Positions 42,438 to 51,850 of a stretch of 64,000 nt of DNA are shown piece by piece; the stretch's first letter is position 1, and each line of letters opens with the position of its first letter. The position numbers and the translations under genes were made by a program. The DNA is from Polyangium spumosum. GTDB lineage: Bacteria > Myxococcota_A > Polyangia > Polyangiales > Polyangiaceae. The DNA lies in contig NZ_WJIE01000013.1 of assembly GCF_009649845.1 (NCBI RefSeq), positions 124,001 through 188,000 of the forward strand, read 5' to 3'. Under the pieces are notes generated by a model that was not told the DNA's origin, did not search any database, and saw nothing but the letters and a program-made list of their open reading frames with translations.

Positions 42438-43382
42438 ATGTTCGGCCGGATCGGCGTCATCGCCCTGAACACGTACCGCGAGTCGGTGCGCGCGCGTATC
42501 CTGCTCGGGCTCGCGGCCGTCGCCTTCGCGGTCTCGCTCTACTCGCTCGTGGTCGGGGCCTTCACGCTGAAGAACGCGCCGCGCGTGGTGAGTGACCTCG
42601 GCGCGGCCTCGATCTCGATCTTCAGCCTGGCCGTGGCGATCATCATCGGCGCGACGTCGCTGCACCGTGAGCTCGAGCAGAAGACGCTCTTCCCCATCCT
42701 CGCGCGGCCGATCCGCAGGAGCGAGTACCTCGTCGGCAAGTACCTCGGCACGTTGCTCACGATCGCGGTCTTCGTGATGGCCGACGCGGGCCTCGTGCTC
42801 CTGCTCAGCGCGGCCCTCGGCGCGGGCGTGTCACCCCTGCGCATCTACAGCATGATCGCCCAGGCGATCGTCTGGCTCGTGCTGATGGGCGTCCTCGGCT
42901 GGCGTCTGCCCTCGATGCGCACCTACGGCGTGATCCCGTGGGCCCTCGGCATGCTCGTGCTCGGCGTCGTGCTCTCGGACGTCGCGCCCGACGAGCGACG
43001 CGTGGTGCTCGCGTCGAGCCTGCTCACGATGCTGGAGATCGCGATCGTCGCGGCGGCCGCGACCCTGTTCTCGTCGTTCTCCACGCCGTTTTTGTCGGCG
43101 CTCATGACGCTCGGCGTGTGGGGCGTCGGGCGCCATGCCGATAACCTCGCGCGCTTGCCGGTCAAATCGTTCGGACAGACGATTCACGACATCGGCGTCG
43201 CCCTTTCGAAGATCGTACCGAACCTGCAGATCTTCGTCCCGCCGCGCCCGCTCCTCGTCGGCGAGGCGATCGACGTGAAGCTCTCGTCGTACCTCGGGAT
43301 GGCTTCGCTCACCTCGCTCGGCTGGTCGCTGGGCCTCCTGGCGGTGGCTGCGCTCGTCTTCAACGAGCGTGATTTCTTGTGA
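42438..43382 (+). CDS. ABC-2 type transporter permease
   Basis: 314 residues with six hydrophobic segments. 'YRESVRARILLGLAAVAFAVSLYSL' and the EL-loop 'HRELEQKTLFPILARPIRRSEYLVGKYLG' are the ABC-2 (NatB-like) permease signature. No ATPase gene is adjacent in this window. It overlaps the next gene (GTGA), so the two are coupled. Cargo unknown. Confidence 0.85.
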   Translation: MFGRIGVIALNTYRESVRARILLGLAAVAFAVSLYSLVVGAFTLKNAPRVVSDLGAASISIFSLAVAIIIGATSLHRELEQKTLFPILARPIRRSEYLVGKYLGTLLTIAVFVMADAGLVLLLSAALGAGVSPLRIYSMIAQAIVWLVLMGVLGWRLPSMRTYGVIPWALGMLVLGVVLSDVAPDERRVVLASSLLTMLEIAIVAAAATLFSSFSTPFLSALMTLGVWGVGRHADNLARLPVKSFGQTIHDIGVALSKIVPNLQIFVPPRPLLVGEAIDVKLSSYLGMASLTSLGWSLGLLAVAALVFNERDFL

Positions 43383-44077
43383 GCGACGCGAAAGCTCCTC
43401 CCCCGATGTCCCCCGCGCGCGCGCGCCTCTTCACGCGCGCCCTGCGCGCGCTCGCGACCGTGGGCTTCGTCGGGCTCGTGCTCGGCGCGGTGACGGCGCG
43501 GGTCGTCTGGTCGGGCGAGTCGGAGATCGCGGAGAGCACGGCGGCGCTCGAGCGCGGCGATGCCTACGAGGCCACGGTGCGGGCGCGCAGGGCCGCGGGC
43601 TGGTACGCGCCGGGCGCGCCACACGTGCGGGTCGCGTACGAGCGGCTCGGGGCGATCGCGACGACCGCGGAGGGTCTCGGCGATCGGGACCTCGCGCTGC
43701 TCGCCTGGCGCGGCATCCGCACGGCGGCGCTCGAGACGCGCTGGCTCGTCATTCCGCACGCGGAGGACCTCGACCGCGCGAACCTGGCCATCGCGCGTAT
43801 CGAGGCGGCGGCGCCGCGGCCCCCGGGCACGCGGACCGAGCCGCCGCAACGTATCGAGCAGCGGCAGCTCGCCGCGCTGCTCCGCGACGAGGCGCCTCGT
43901 ACACACTGGGTCGTCCTCTTGCTCGTCTCGTTCGTCGCGTGGGCGGGCGGAGCGGCGTGGGCCGTGCGCCGCTCGAGCGACGCGCCGGGCGCCTTCGACG
44001 TCGCCCGCGCGCGCGCCGGTGTGCTCGTCGCGCTGCTCGGCGTGGCTCTCTGGGTGCTCGCGCTCTGGCGCGCTTGA
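43379..44077 (+). CDS. Membrane protein with tetratricopeptide-like middle
   Basis: 232 residues, GTG start overlapping the permease stop. Helix 'ALATVGFVGLVLGAVTARVVW', then an extracytoplasmic helical region ('ALERGDAYEATVRARRAAGWYAPGAPHVRVAYERLGAIATTAEGLGDRDLALLAW') and two C-terminal helices. Coupling makes it a likely accessory subunit of the permease; no family recognised. Confidence 0.7.
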   Translation: MSDAKAPPPMSPARARLFTRALRALATVGFVGLVLGAVTARVVWSGESEIAESTAALERGDAYEATVRARRAAGWYAPGAPHVRVAYERLGAIATTAEGLGDRDLALLAWRGIRTAALETRWLVIPHAEDLDRANLAIARIEAAAPRPPGTRTEPPQRIEQRQLAALLRDEAPRTHWVVLLLVSFVAWAGGAAWAVRRSSDAPGAFDVARARAGVLVALLGVALWVLALWRA

Positions 44078-44078
44078 T

Positions 44079-44966
44079 TCAGGGTCTGGCGAGGCCCATC
44101 TCCGAGGCCACGCCCGTCCCGGGCGAGGAGGCGACGACGGGGGCCGGCAAGAGCCGCGGCTTCGGCTGCGCGCCGCGTGTCTCGTCGGCGAAGGCCACGA
44201 GCGCGTTCGTCTGGACATGCACGCGTCTGGCGAGCGCGCGGGCCCCGTCGGCGGCGATCTTGCCTTGCTCGTCGCGGTGCGAGCGCGCGGCGCCGATCAT
44301 CTGCTCCTTCTTCGAGACCCTGAGCGGCTCGGTCACGGAGAACAGGATCGTCCCCGTGCGCACGTCGAGGAAATCGGCCTGTGCGATGCCGTGGCTCTCG
44401 ACCGTGACGCCCGGCGCGAGGAACATGCCGATCACCGTGGGATAGAGCCAAGCCCAGCCGTTCAGGTGCGTGCTGTCCTCGAAGCGCTCCGAATACAACA
44501 CGAGATACCGGAGCCGGTAGCGCGCGGCGATGACGCGCAGGCCCTCGATACCGCCCACGTTGGGCAGGTCGGTGGAGATGTCGGTGACGGCCGAGAAGTT
44601 CGGGTTCCCGGCGAGGGCCTTGGCGAAATGGTGGGACGCCGTGTTGCGCAGGCCGAGCGAAGGCGCGCCTTTCGGGTCGAAGGGCTCGGCCAGGGGAATG
44701 ACGCCGATACGCGCGGGGAGCTGCAGATCGATGGGCGCTTCGAGCACGCGTTGCAGGTCCTGCTCCGTGAGCGCGCCGGTCACGTCCCTCGTGAAGTAGG
44801 AGCGCTCGAGGGCGGGCTGGCTGGGCATGGCCATCTCGGGCCGCGCGGCGCCGGCCATGGCGTGGGGTTCGGCGGCCATGGGCGGCGCGCTGCCGCAGCC
44901 GGCGAGCAGCGCGAGGGAGGCGAGGGCGGGCGCGAAGGTCGAGGCGAGGCGGTTCGAGGCGATCAT
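44079..44966 (-). CDS. Lipoprotein of unknown function
   Basis: 295 residues. Lipobox LLAGC24 after a good signal. Mature region has 'RIGVIPLAEPFDPKG' and 'VIAARYRLRYLVLYSERFEDSTHLNGWAWLYPTVIGMFLAPG', reminiscent of the CsgG/LpoB-like lipoproteins in which a nucleotide-free alpha/beta core is followed by a membrane-near Trp/Tyr/Phe segment. No certain family. Convergent with the permease accessory gene. Confidence 0.72.
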   Translation of the reverse strand: MIASNRLASTFAPALASLALLAGCGSAPPMAAEPHAMAGAARPEMAMPSQPALERSYFTRDVTGALTEQDLQRVLEAPIDLQLPARIGVIPLAEPFDPKGAPSLGLRNTASHHFAKALAGNPNFSAVTDISTDLPNVGGIEGLRVIAARYRLRYLVLYSERFEDSTHLNGWAWLYPTVIGMFLAPGVTVESHGIAQADFLDVRTGTILFSVTEPLRVSKKEQMIGAARSHRDEQGKIAADGARALARRVHVQTNALVAFADETRGAQPKPRLLPAPVVASSPGTGVASEMGLARP

Positions 44967-45038
44967 GGCGGCTATCCGTTCTCCGTGGCGTGTGCATCGG
45001 GAACGAGGACGCCGGCTTCGCCTTACACGGCGATCTCG

Positions 45039-45602
45039 CTAGCCCTGGGCGCGCGCCGCGAGGGGGGCGAAGAGCAGCGACCGGTAATGGGCGAGCTCCT
45101 CGATCGATTCGCGGATGTCGTCGAGCGCGCGGTGCGTCTCCTTCTTCTTCGGCGCTTGCCGCGCCGGGCACCACCGCTTCACGAGCTCCTTCAGCGTGGA
45201 CACGTCGATCATGCGGTAATGCAGGTGGGCCACGAACGCGGGCATGTACCGCTCGAGGAACTCGCGGTCCTTCCACACGGAGTTGCCGCAGAGCGGCGCG
45301 GTCCCCTTCGTCACGTGCTTCTGCACGAAGGCGAGCGTCTGCGCGGCGGCGTCTTCGAGCGAGACCGTCGAAGCGGGGATCCGCTCGAGCAGCCCCGATC
45401 GGGCGTGCAGGTCGCGGACGAAGTCGTTCATCGTGGCGAGCACCTCCGGCGGCTGGTGGATGACGAGGTTCGGCCCCTCCTCCACCACGCGGAGGTTCGA
45501 GTCCGTGATGATCGTGGCGATCTCGACGATCACGCAGCGCTCCGGATCGAGCCCAGTCATCTCCAGATCCACCCACACGAGGCGGTCCGACGGTTCGGCC
45601 AT
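45039..45602 (-). CDS. orn: Oligoribonuclease
   Basis: 187 residues from ATG 45602. DEDDh exoribonuclease: 'LVWVDLEMTGLDPE' (D12, E14), 'NSVWKDREFLERYMP', and 'THRALDDIRESIEEL'. It degrades 2-5 nt RNA and pGpG and is usually essential. Full length for Orn. Longer starts at 45620 and 45614 are less typical. Confidence 0.93.
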   Translation of the reverse strand: MAEPSDRLVWVDLEMTGLDPERCVIVEIATIITDSNLRVVEEGPNLVIHQPPEVLATMNDFVRDLHARSGLLERIPASTVSLEDAAAQTLAFVQKHVTKGTAPLCGNSVWKDREFLERYMPAFVAHLHYRMIDVSTLKELVKRWCPARQAPKKKETHRALDDIRESIEELAHYRSLLFAPLAARAQG

Positions 45603-45715
45603 GGCGCGGAGCATAGTCAACGAAGCCCCGCCCGCCCAAGATTTGGACCCGCTCGGCTCGTCCGCCGCGTCGATCGGGGCCTTCGCCCGCTCGTGGATGG
45701 ACTACCCTCCGGGCC

Positions 45716-46792
45716 ATGGCACGTGCGGCGCAGCCGGACGAACACGCGCATCACGACCACGCGCATCACGACGATCACGATCACGCGCACGCGCACCACG
45801 ATCACGACCACGACCATGGCCACGCGCATGGCCTGAGCGAGCTGCGGCGCACGCCGATCCGGCGGCTCGTCATCGCGTTCGCGATCACGGCCGGCTTCAT
45901 GGTCGTCGAGGCGATCGTCGGCTTCTTGTCGGGCAGCCTCGCGCTCCTCGCGGACGCCGGGCACATGCTCGCGGACGCGGCGGCGCTCGCGCTCGCCATG
46001 ATCGCGCAGCGCATCGCCTCGCAGCAGCGCACGCGCGCCCGCACCTACGGGTATCGCCGCGCCGAGGTGCTCGCGGCCTTCGCGAACGGCGTCGCCCTCG
46101 CGCTCACGGCCGTGTGGATCTTCGGCGAGGCCGTGCAGCGCTTCCAGGAGCCGCGCTCGATCGACGGCACGGCCATGACGGCCACGGCGGTGGTGGGCCT
46201 CGTGGTCAACCTGCTCGCCGCGGCGGTGCTCTCGATCGGCGAAAAGGGGCACAACATCAACACGCGCGCCGCGCTCGCGCACGTCCTCTCCGACGCGCTC
46301 GGCTCCGTCGGCGCGATCGTGGGCGGCGTGCTCGTCCTCTCGCTCGGCTGGACCCGCGCCGACCCGATCATCAGCGGCGTCATCGCGCTCCTGATCTGCT
46401 GGGGCGGCTTCAAGCTCGTGCGCGACACCTCGCACGTGCTCATGGAGGGCAGCCCCATCGAGATCGACATCGCGCACGTGGAGGAGACGCTGCTCAAGGT
46501 CCCCGGCGTCACGGGCTTCCACGACCTGCACGTCTGGTCGATCTCGGAGGGCTTCGACGTGCTCACCGTGCACATCGTCATCGCCCGCGGCTTCCACGGC
46601 ACCGACGTCGTCCAGGCCGTCGCCGCGCGCCTGCGCGAGGCCCACGGCCTCGAGCACTGCACGATCCAGCCCGAGCCCACCTCCGAGCCCCAGCTCGTGC
46701 CCCTCCGGCGCAAGTCGCACACGGAAATTCCTTCGACCTCAAACGAACCGAAGCTCCCCCTCTCCCGTGAGGGAGAGGGGGATGGGGGGTGA
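45716..46792 (+). CDS. Cation diffusion facilitator (Zn/Cd/Co exporter)
   Basis: 358 residues, six membrane helices. The first 40 residues are extremely His/Asp-rich (HAHHDHAHHDDHDHAHAHHD). Transport-site HxxxD pairs are present: 'ADAGHMLADA' in helix II and 'LAHVLSDALGS' in helix V. A C-terminal cytoplasmic domain with 'GFHDLHVWSISEGFDVLTVHIV' follows. The final residues (PLSREGEGDGG) are encoded by the dispersed inverted repeat, so the C-terminus is repeat-derived. A CzcD/ZitB-type exporter. Confidence 0.93.
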   Translation: MARAAQPDEHAHHDHAHHDDHDHAHAHHDHDHDHGHAHGLSELRRTPIRRLVIAFAITAGFMVVEAIVGFLSGSLALLADAGHMLADAAALALAMIAQRIASQQRTRARTYGYRRAEVLAAFANGVALALTAVWIFGEAVQRFQEPRSIDGTAMTATAVVGLVVNLLAAAVLSIGEKGHNINTRAALAHVLSDALGSVGAIVGGVLVLSLGWTRADPIISGVIALLICWGGFKLVRDTSHVLMEGSPIEIDIAHVEETLLKVPGVTGFHDLHVWSISEGFDVLTVHIVIARGFHGTDVVQAVAARLREAHGLEHCTIQPEPTSEPQLVPLRRKSHTEIPSTSNEPKLPLSREGEGDGG

Positions 46793-46797
46793 GGGAA
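46756..46797. repeat. Dispersed inverted repeat, copy 1
   Basis: CCCCCTCTCCC (46756-46766), GTGA, GGGAGAGGGGG (46771-46781): perfect 11-bp arms, then ATGGGGGGTGAGG. A related element occurs at 62691-62734. It lies between converging genes and overlaps the CDF stop codon. Confidence 0.75.
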
Positions 46798-46815
46798 GGG
46801 TACGAGCTGATCGTC

Positions 46816-48027
46816 TCAGGGCCCGGAGAACATCTCCGTCACCCAGTACGACCCGTCGGCCGCGCGCGCGACGGCCACGCCGACCTTCGTGAACCGCTCG
46901 AGCAGGAGGTTGCCGCGATGCGACGGGCTCGCCCAGAGCGCCCGATGCGCGTTCGGCAAGGAGCTCGCGCTCGCCACGTTCTCCCCGGCGATCGCCGCCT
47001 TGATCCCCGCCGCCTCGATGCGCTTGCGTGGATCGCCGCCGCCCACGTCGTGGCCCACGATCCGCGCCTTCATCATCTCCTCCGAGTGCGCCTTCGCGAC
47101 CTTGTCGAGCGCCGGATCCCGCACGAGCGGCTTGCGACCCTCGGCGATGCGCGCCGCGTTGATCATGCGCAGCATCGCGTCCGCGTCGTCCTTCGCGCCC
47201 GCCGCGGCCTCCTCGCCCGGCACCGCTGCGCGCACGAACGCGCTCGGCGGCTTCTGCCCCGCGTAGATCGTCGTCTCCAGCACGGGCCGCGGACCCGTCG
47301 ACACCGTGGCGAGCACCTGCACGAGCCACGCGCCCGGCTGATCCACCGCGAACGTCGAGCGAATCTTGCCCCCCGACAGCGAGCTCGGCACCGTGCGCGG
47401 CGCCGCGCGTGGCCCGAGCAGCACCACCTGCACGCCCGAGGCTGGCACGAGCATCGTCCCTTCCAGCGTGATCCACTGCCCGACCCGCGCGGACGTCGTC
47501 ACCGGCGCCATGTCCGCGAGCGCGTCGAACGTGATCACCGTCGCGACCCCGGCGCCGTTCTCCCCGTCGAGCTTCGCGACCCCGCATCGCCGCTTGCCGA
47601 GCGTACGAATGCCGCCGATCCACCCCTTGAACCGCGCCTCCGTGTCTGCGTCGTCGAGGTTCTGCCCCGAGAGCGACCACGCCTTCGGCCACACGTGGGG
47701 ATCTCCCGCGGCGCGCAGCGCGAAGGCGAGCTCGTCGGCCGTCAGCGCGCTCGCGCCGTCGAGCTGGCGCCGCGCCACGATCCCCGCGACGTCCATGAGC
47801 GCGCCGTCGGCGGGCCCGCAGAGGCCGAGGAGCGACGCCTCGCGTGGCGTGGTCTTCGGGGCGGCGGGGCGGGGGGACGAGACGGACGGCTTCCAGGTGA
47901 CGCGGAGCGCGCCGGCTTCGGCGGTCGCGACGAGCGGCAGGACGAGGGCCGTGAGGGCGGGCAGGGCGCAGGCGAGGGCGTGGAGGAGGGACGGACCGCG
48001 GTGCAAACGGCGCGAATGCGTGTTCAT
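46816..48027 (-). CDS. Exported CAP/SCP-domain protein
   Basis: 403 residues from ATG 48027, preceded by GGAGG. Signal peptide ends near TAEA. The N-terminal half is unassigned; the middle has a beta sandwich ('VGQWITLEGTMLVPASGVQVVLLGP'). The C-terminal CAP domain (about 285-400) has 'LRMINAARIAEGRKPLVRDPALDKVAKAHSEEMM', 'GENVASASSLPNAHRALWASPSHRGNLLLERFTKVGV' with the conserved H and E. CAP proteins bind sterols or cell-wall ligands. It is also open in the same frame far upstream, but that is antisense to the MlaD and TPR genes. Confidence 0.85.
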   Translation of the reverse strand: MNTHSRRLHRGPSLLHALACALPALTALVLPLVATAEAGALRVTWKPSVSSPRPAAPKTTPREASLLGLCGPADGALMDVAGIVARRQLDGASALTADELAFALRAAGDPHVWPKAWSLSGQNLDDADTEARFKGWIGGIRTLGKRRCGVAKLDGENGAGVATVITFDALADMAPVTTSARVGQWITLEGTMLVPASGVQVVLLGPRAAPRTVPSSLSGGKIRSTFAVDQPGAWLVQVLATVSTGPRPVLETTIYAGQKPPSAFVRAAVPGEEAAAGAKDDADAMLRMINAARIAEGRKPLVRDPALDKVAKAHSEEMMKARIVGHDVGGGDPRKRIEAAGIKAAIAGENVASASSLPNAHRALWASPSHRGNLLLERFTKVGVAVARAADGSYWVTEMFSGP

Positions 48028-48044
48028 CGACGACCTCCGGGGGG

Positions 48045-49352
48045 TCAACGCGCCGCCGTGTACACCCCTTGGTCGGGGTCGGCGACGAGCGGCGCGCCGA
48101 GCATCGTGCGTTCGACGTAACGCACCATGGCCCGATGCACTTCGCGTGGGGCCACGCGCGCTCGCTCGGGACGGTGCCGGCCCAGGATCTCGGTCATCAC
48201 GTAGCCGCCGAGGCCTTCGTCGCGGGCGATGTCGACGAGCGCGTCCATCGTCGGATCCGCCGCTCCTTTGCCCGACATCCGCGCAGCGACGTACACCCCG
48301 ATCGCCGACTCCATGCAGATGAGCTCTTCCATCATGGTGAGGTGGTAGGGCACGTCCTCCGGCTGCTCGAAGATCCGGGCGCGGACCTTGGGCTCGTAGC
48401 GCATCACGGCGCGGCATCCGGCGTAGATGCGCGCCGGCTCGCCGCCCGAGGAGCCGACGTGGATCGCGCCCGCGCTGTCGACGTCGACGAAGACCCGGAA
48501 GAGGGGCAGCCGCGTGAGGCGCGACGAGGCGAGGCCGTTCGTGAGCCTGTCCGCGAGCGCGAGGGCGCGGCGCGAGGCCGGCCAGTAGGCGATGGCCTCG
48601 GCGAGCCAGCGGCGCGCCTCGTCGCGATCGCCGCGTTTTGCGGCGAGCTCGGCGATCCCGAGGTGCGCCGTCGCGAGCGTCGGATCGATGATGACCGCCT
48701 CCTCGAACGCGTCGCGCGCTTCTTTCGCCTGGCCCTTCGCCGCGAGCATGTCGCCGAGCTCGAGCGCGATCGCCGCGGCGGGCGTCGCGACGAGGGCGGC
48801 CCGGAACGCGTCGGAGGCGGCCTTCGTATCGCCGACGTCGCGCTTCGCGCGGGCCGTCGCGAGCGAGGCCTTCGCCTCCTCCGAGAGCTTCACCTCGGTC
48901 AGCGTGAGAGAGCGATCCTTGCGGCTCATCTCCGCTGCTTGCCAGGGATCCGGTTCTGCGGATGGGGGCGGGCCGTACTGCGCGATCAGGTTCGCGAGCT
49001 CCGGCGGCGCGTCGTCGAGCGAGTAGAGCCGCGGGGATTTGTCGATCACCGTCACGATCAGGCTGGAGAAACGCAGCGTCCTGCGCAGGTCGTCGACGCG
49101 CGCCGGGCCGGCGTACTCGAAGCGGCCGAGGTCGGGATAGACGGGCGCCGCGGGCGTCTGAATGGGCGTATCGACCGGGGCGAGCAGGGCGCGCTGGGCG
49201 GCGGAGTACGCGGGGAGCCACGCGGGTGCGCCCGACCGCGCCTGGATCTCCGCGGCCTCGGGCGACGGGGGTGCGGGGGTCATCGGTGTGGCGCCGGCGC
49301 AGCCAACGCTGCCGAGCGCGAACGTGACGAGCGCTGCCCGAGCTCCACGCAT
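48045..49352 (-). CDS. TPR-repeat lipoprotein
   Basis: 435 residues from ATG 49352; lipobox SVGC. TPR-like helical hairpins at about 170-265: 'AKRDVGDTKAASDAFRAALVATPAAAIALELGDMLAAKGQAKEARDAFEEAVIIDPTLATAHLGIAELAAKRGDRDEARRWLAEAI' (as consecutive repeats). A cysteine pair (YAGCRA ... LICMES) is present in the C-terminal domain. Function unknown. Probably cotranscribed with the CAP protein 18 bp downstream. Confidence 0.82.
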   Translation of the reverse strand: MRGARAALVTFALGSVGCAGATPMTPAPPSPEAAEIQARSGAPAWLPAYSAAQRALLAPVDTPIQTPAAPVYPDLGRFEYAGPARVDDLRRTLRFSSLIVTVIDKSPRLYSLDDAPPELANLIAQYGPPPSAEPDPWQAAEMSRKDRSLTLTEVKLSEEAKASLATARAKRDVGDTKAASDAFRAALVATPAAAIALELGDMLAAKGQAKEARDAFEEAVIIDPTLATAHLGIAELAAKRGDRDEARRWLAEAIAYWPASRRALALADRLTNGLASSRLTRLPLFRVFVDVDSAGAIHVGSSGGEPARIYAGCRAVMRYEPKVRARIFEQPEDVPYHLTMMEELICMESAIGVYVAARMSGKGAADPTMDALVDIARDEGLGGYVMTEILGRHRPERARVAPREVHRAMVRYVERTMLGAPLVADPDQGVYTAAR

Positions 49353-49444
49353 GCCTTTGGTGGTAGCAAATTTCGGCGCGCCTGACACTCGCCGGGTGCG
49401 CACGCGGATGACCACGCGAGAAGGAGCGTCTCTTCGGCTTTTCC

Positions 49445-50932
49445 GTGGTACGCTCGGCCTGCTTGGGCATCGAGGTCAATAGAGGCGCCAAGGTCGGGCT
49501 GATGACCGTCGCGCTCGCGGCGGCGGCGTGGGGCGCGTATCGCTTCATCTCGCCGGACGCGGGTACGGAGAACGGTTATCGCGTCTGGGCGCATTTGCCC
49601 GACGTCACGGGCGTCGCGCCGCACTCGCGCGTGATGATCCAGGGCATCCAGGTCGGCACGGTCGACCGCATCTGGCTCGACGGCGGCAAAGCGCGCGTCG
49701 ACATCAAGATGTTCCCGACGGCCCCGCTCTTCGACGACGCGGCCATTGGAAAACGCGCGACGAGCCTCATCGGCGAATATTACATCGTGCTCGCGCCCGG
49801 GACGGAGGGTTTGCCCCGCATCCCCGACCAGGGGCAGATCAAGAACTACATCGAGGAGCCCTCGATCCAGTCCTTGCAGGGGCAGGTCTCGGAGATCCTG
49901 AAGGACGTCAAGACGGTCACCGAGTCCTTGAAGGGCACGGTGGGCAGCGACCAGGGCAAGGATCAGCTCGAGAAGATCCTGAAGAACCTCGCCGAGGTTA
50001 CCGAGGCGCTGAACGAGACGGTCAAGGAGAACCGCACGGCGGTCCGCGACACGATCAACAACATCAACACGATCACCCAGAACTCGCAGCCGAACATCAA
50101 CGCGATCCTCGACAACCTGCGGCAGGTGACGGGCGACGTCCGCAAGATGACGAGCGCGAACGGCGGCGACGGCGGCAAGGCGGGGGAGCTGCGCAGCGCG
50201 GCGGCGCGGATCGACAAGGCGACGACCTCGCTCGAGAGCGCGCTCGCCCACGCGGACAACGTCGCGGCGCGGATCGATCGTGGCGAGGGCACGCTCGGCA
50301 AGCTCTCGAAGGACGAGACGCTCATCAACGAGGTCGAGAGCGCGGTCGGCGACGTGGGCGAGCTCGTCGGCGGCATGGGCCGATTGCAGACGGTCGTCGG
50401 CCTGCGGACCGATTACAACTTCCTCGCCAATACCATCAAGAGCTACGTCGAGCTCCGCCTGCAGCCGGCCGAGGACAAGTATTACCTCATCCAGCTCGTC
50501 AACGACCCGCGCGGCCTCACCACGTTCGAGCAGATCGACGTGGACACGACGAACCCGAACGACCCGCCGCATTACCGCGAGGTCCGCACGACCACGACGA
50601 ACGCCCTCCGCTTCTCGTTCCAGTTCGCCAAACGCCTCGGGCCCTTCACGGGCCGGTTCGGCATCATGGAGTCGACCGGCGGCCTCGGCCTCGACATGCA
50701 CCTGCTCGACGATCGCTTCGAGCTCCGGCAGGACCTCTTCGGCTTCGGCGAGCAGATCTCCCCGCGCTGGAGGGTCGCGCTCGCGTACGAGTTCATCCGC
50801 AAGCTCTGGCTGCTCGGCGGCGTCGACGACATCCTGAACGCCGACCGGCGCGATTACTTCATCGGCCTTCAGCTCCGCTTCAACGACAAGGACCTGAAGA
50901 CGATCCTGCCGTTCACGCCTCCGGTCTTCTGA
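49445..50932 (+). CDS. MCE/MlaD-type lipid transport protein
   Basis: 495 residues (GTG start; a nearby TTG is an alternative). Short N-terminus with one membrane helix 'VGLMTVALAAAAWGAYRF', the MCE domain about 40-130 ('VTGVAPHSRVMIQGIQVGTVDRIWLDGGKARVDIKM', 'LIGEYYIVLAPGT'), then long heptad-rich helices (about 140-290) and a beta-rich C-terminus ('YNFLANTIKSYVELRLQPAEDKYYLIQL', ending '...LKTILPFTPPVF') that looks like an outer-membrane barrel. This is the shape of PqiB/YebT-like tethers or of myxobacterial MCE fusions. No Mla permease or ATPase is adjacent. Confidence 0.85.
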   Translation: MVRSACLGIEVNRGAKVGLMTVALAAAAWGAYRFISPDAGTENGYRVWAHLPDVTGVAPHSRVMIQGIQVGTVDRIWLDGGKARVDIKMFPTAPLFDDAAIGKRATSLIGEYYIVLAPGTEGLPRIPDQGQIKNYIEEPSIQSLQGQVSEILKDVKTVTESLKGTVGSDQGKDQLEKILKNLAEVTEALNETVKENRTAVRDTINNINTITQNSQPNINAILDNLRQVTGDVRKMTSANGGDGGKAGELRSAAARIDKATTSLESALAHADNVAARIDRGEGTLGKLSKDETLINEVESAVGDVGELVGGMGRLQTVVGLRTDYNFLANTIKSYVELRLQPAEDKYYLIQLVNDPRGLTTFEQIDVDTTNPNDPPHYREVRTTTTNALRFSFQFAKRLGPFTGRFGIMESTGGLGLDMHLLDDRFELRQDLFGFGEQISPRWRVALAYEFIRKLWLLGGVDDILNADRRDYFIGLQLRFNDKDLKTILPFTPPVF

Positions 50933-51111
50933 CAGCGCGCGTGGTGCGGAGCGCGCGCCGCGCCGATCTCTCCGCAGCCCGGCGCCGCGGCGCGCGCTCC
51001 GCAGCCGATTTCTCGCTGAAATCGCAGATCCGTGGCAGAAACGAGGTCGGCACGGGTCGTGCAATTCCTCTTCGCGAGCGCCGCGACAAGGCGCTGTCCA
51101 AGGAGCCAGCC

Positions 51112-51564
51112 ATGACGCACCTCGCCTCGTTCTTCCGCCCCCTCGCCGTCGCCCTCAGCCTCGCTTTCGTCGCCGCGCCCACGGTCGCCTTCGCGGGCAC
51201 GGACGCCGCCCCCGCCGCGGCCAAGGACGAGGCCGGCAAGAAGAAGCGCCCCGCCTTCCCGATCCCGGCCGACAGGTTCGAGCAGCAGGTGAACAAGCGC
51301 ATCGAAAAGGTCCGCGAGCGCATGGAGAGCCGCATGAAGGCGAAAAACGTCCCCGAGGCCAAGCGCGAGAGCCTCCGCAAGGCCTTCGACGCCAAGGCCA
51401 CCGAGATCCGCGCCGCCGCCAAGCGCGTCGGGCAGGACGGCACGGTCACGAAGGACGAGGCCAAGGAGGTCCGCAAGCTCGCCCGCTCGCTGAAGCCCCA
51501 CAAGGGCAAGGGCAAGGGCAAAAACAAGGGCCACCACGCCAAGAAGCACGGCCAAACCGCCTGA
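51112..51564 (+). CDS. Exported Lys/Ala-rich protein
   Basis: 150 residues. ATG 51112 with Shine-Dalgarno AAGGAG. Signal peptide ends near TVAFAG. The mature part is a charged helix ('RFEQQVNKRIEKVRERMESRMKAKNV') and a Lys/His/Gly-rich tail (KGKGKGKNKGHHAKKH). No family recognised; heptad pattern and charge suggest a periplasmic nucleic-acid- or wall-binding role, unproven. Confidence 0.68.
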   Translation: MTHLASFFRPLAVALSLAFVAAPTVAFAGTDAAPAAAKDEAGKKKRPAFPIPADRFEQQVNKRIEKVRERMESRMKAKNVPEAKRESLRKAFDAKATEIRAAAKRVGQDGTVTKDEAKEVRKLARSLKPHKGKGKGKNKGHHAKKHGQTA

Positions 51565-51756
51565 CACGCGATCCGACCCGCCCCACCCCGCCTCGACCGG
51601 AGCCATCCGCTGTACTACTGAACAGCCGCACCCTGTACGCTCCGGTCGAGGTGCTCCCGAACAGGTGTCCGAACCCACGTCACGCCCGTTCGTCCGCTGG
51701 AACTTCAAGGGTTTTTCGGCGGTGGATCTCGCGACGAACCTGGATCGAGAGCCCGG

Positions 51757-51785
51757 TTGACATGTACTGAAACTTAGTTCAGTAT
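51757..51785 (+). promoter_or_regulatory. Promoter with an embedded operator palindrome
   Basis: -35 TTGACA (51757-51762), 17-bp spacer, -10 CAGTAT (51780-51785). The spacer carries the perfect dyad TACTGAA-ACTTAG-TTCAGTA (51765-51784), so a repressor would occlude the promoter. It drives the caspase-like gene with a leader of about 60 nt. Confidence 0.7.
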
Positions 51786-51850
51786 CCGGCCGAGGTCGCG
51801 CCGCGCCCGGACGTGCTGCTCGGGCCTGCGCGCGCGCCCGGGAAGTCGCC

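Noticed and set aside
48028-49548. N-terminal extension of the CAP protein
   Set aside because: It has a low-complexity arginine-rich composition and is antisense or overlaps the TPR lipoprotein; a signal peptide with Shine-Dalgarno starts at 48027.
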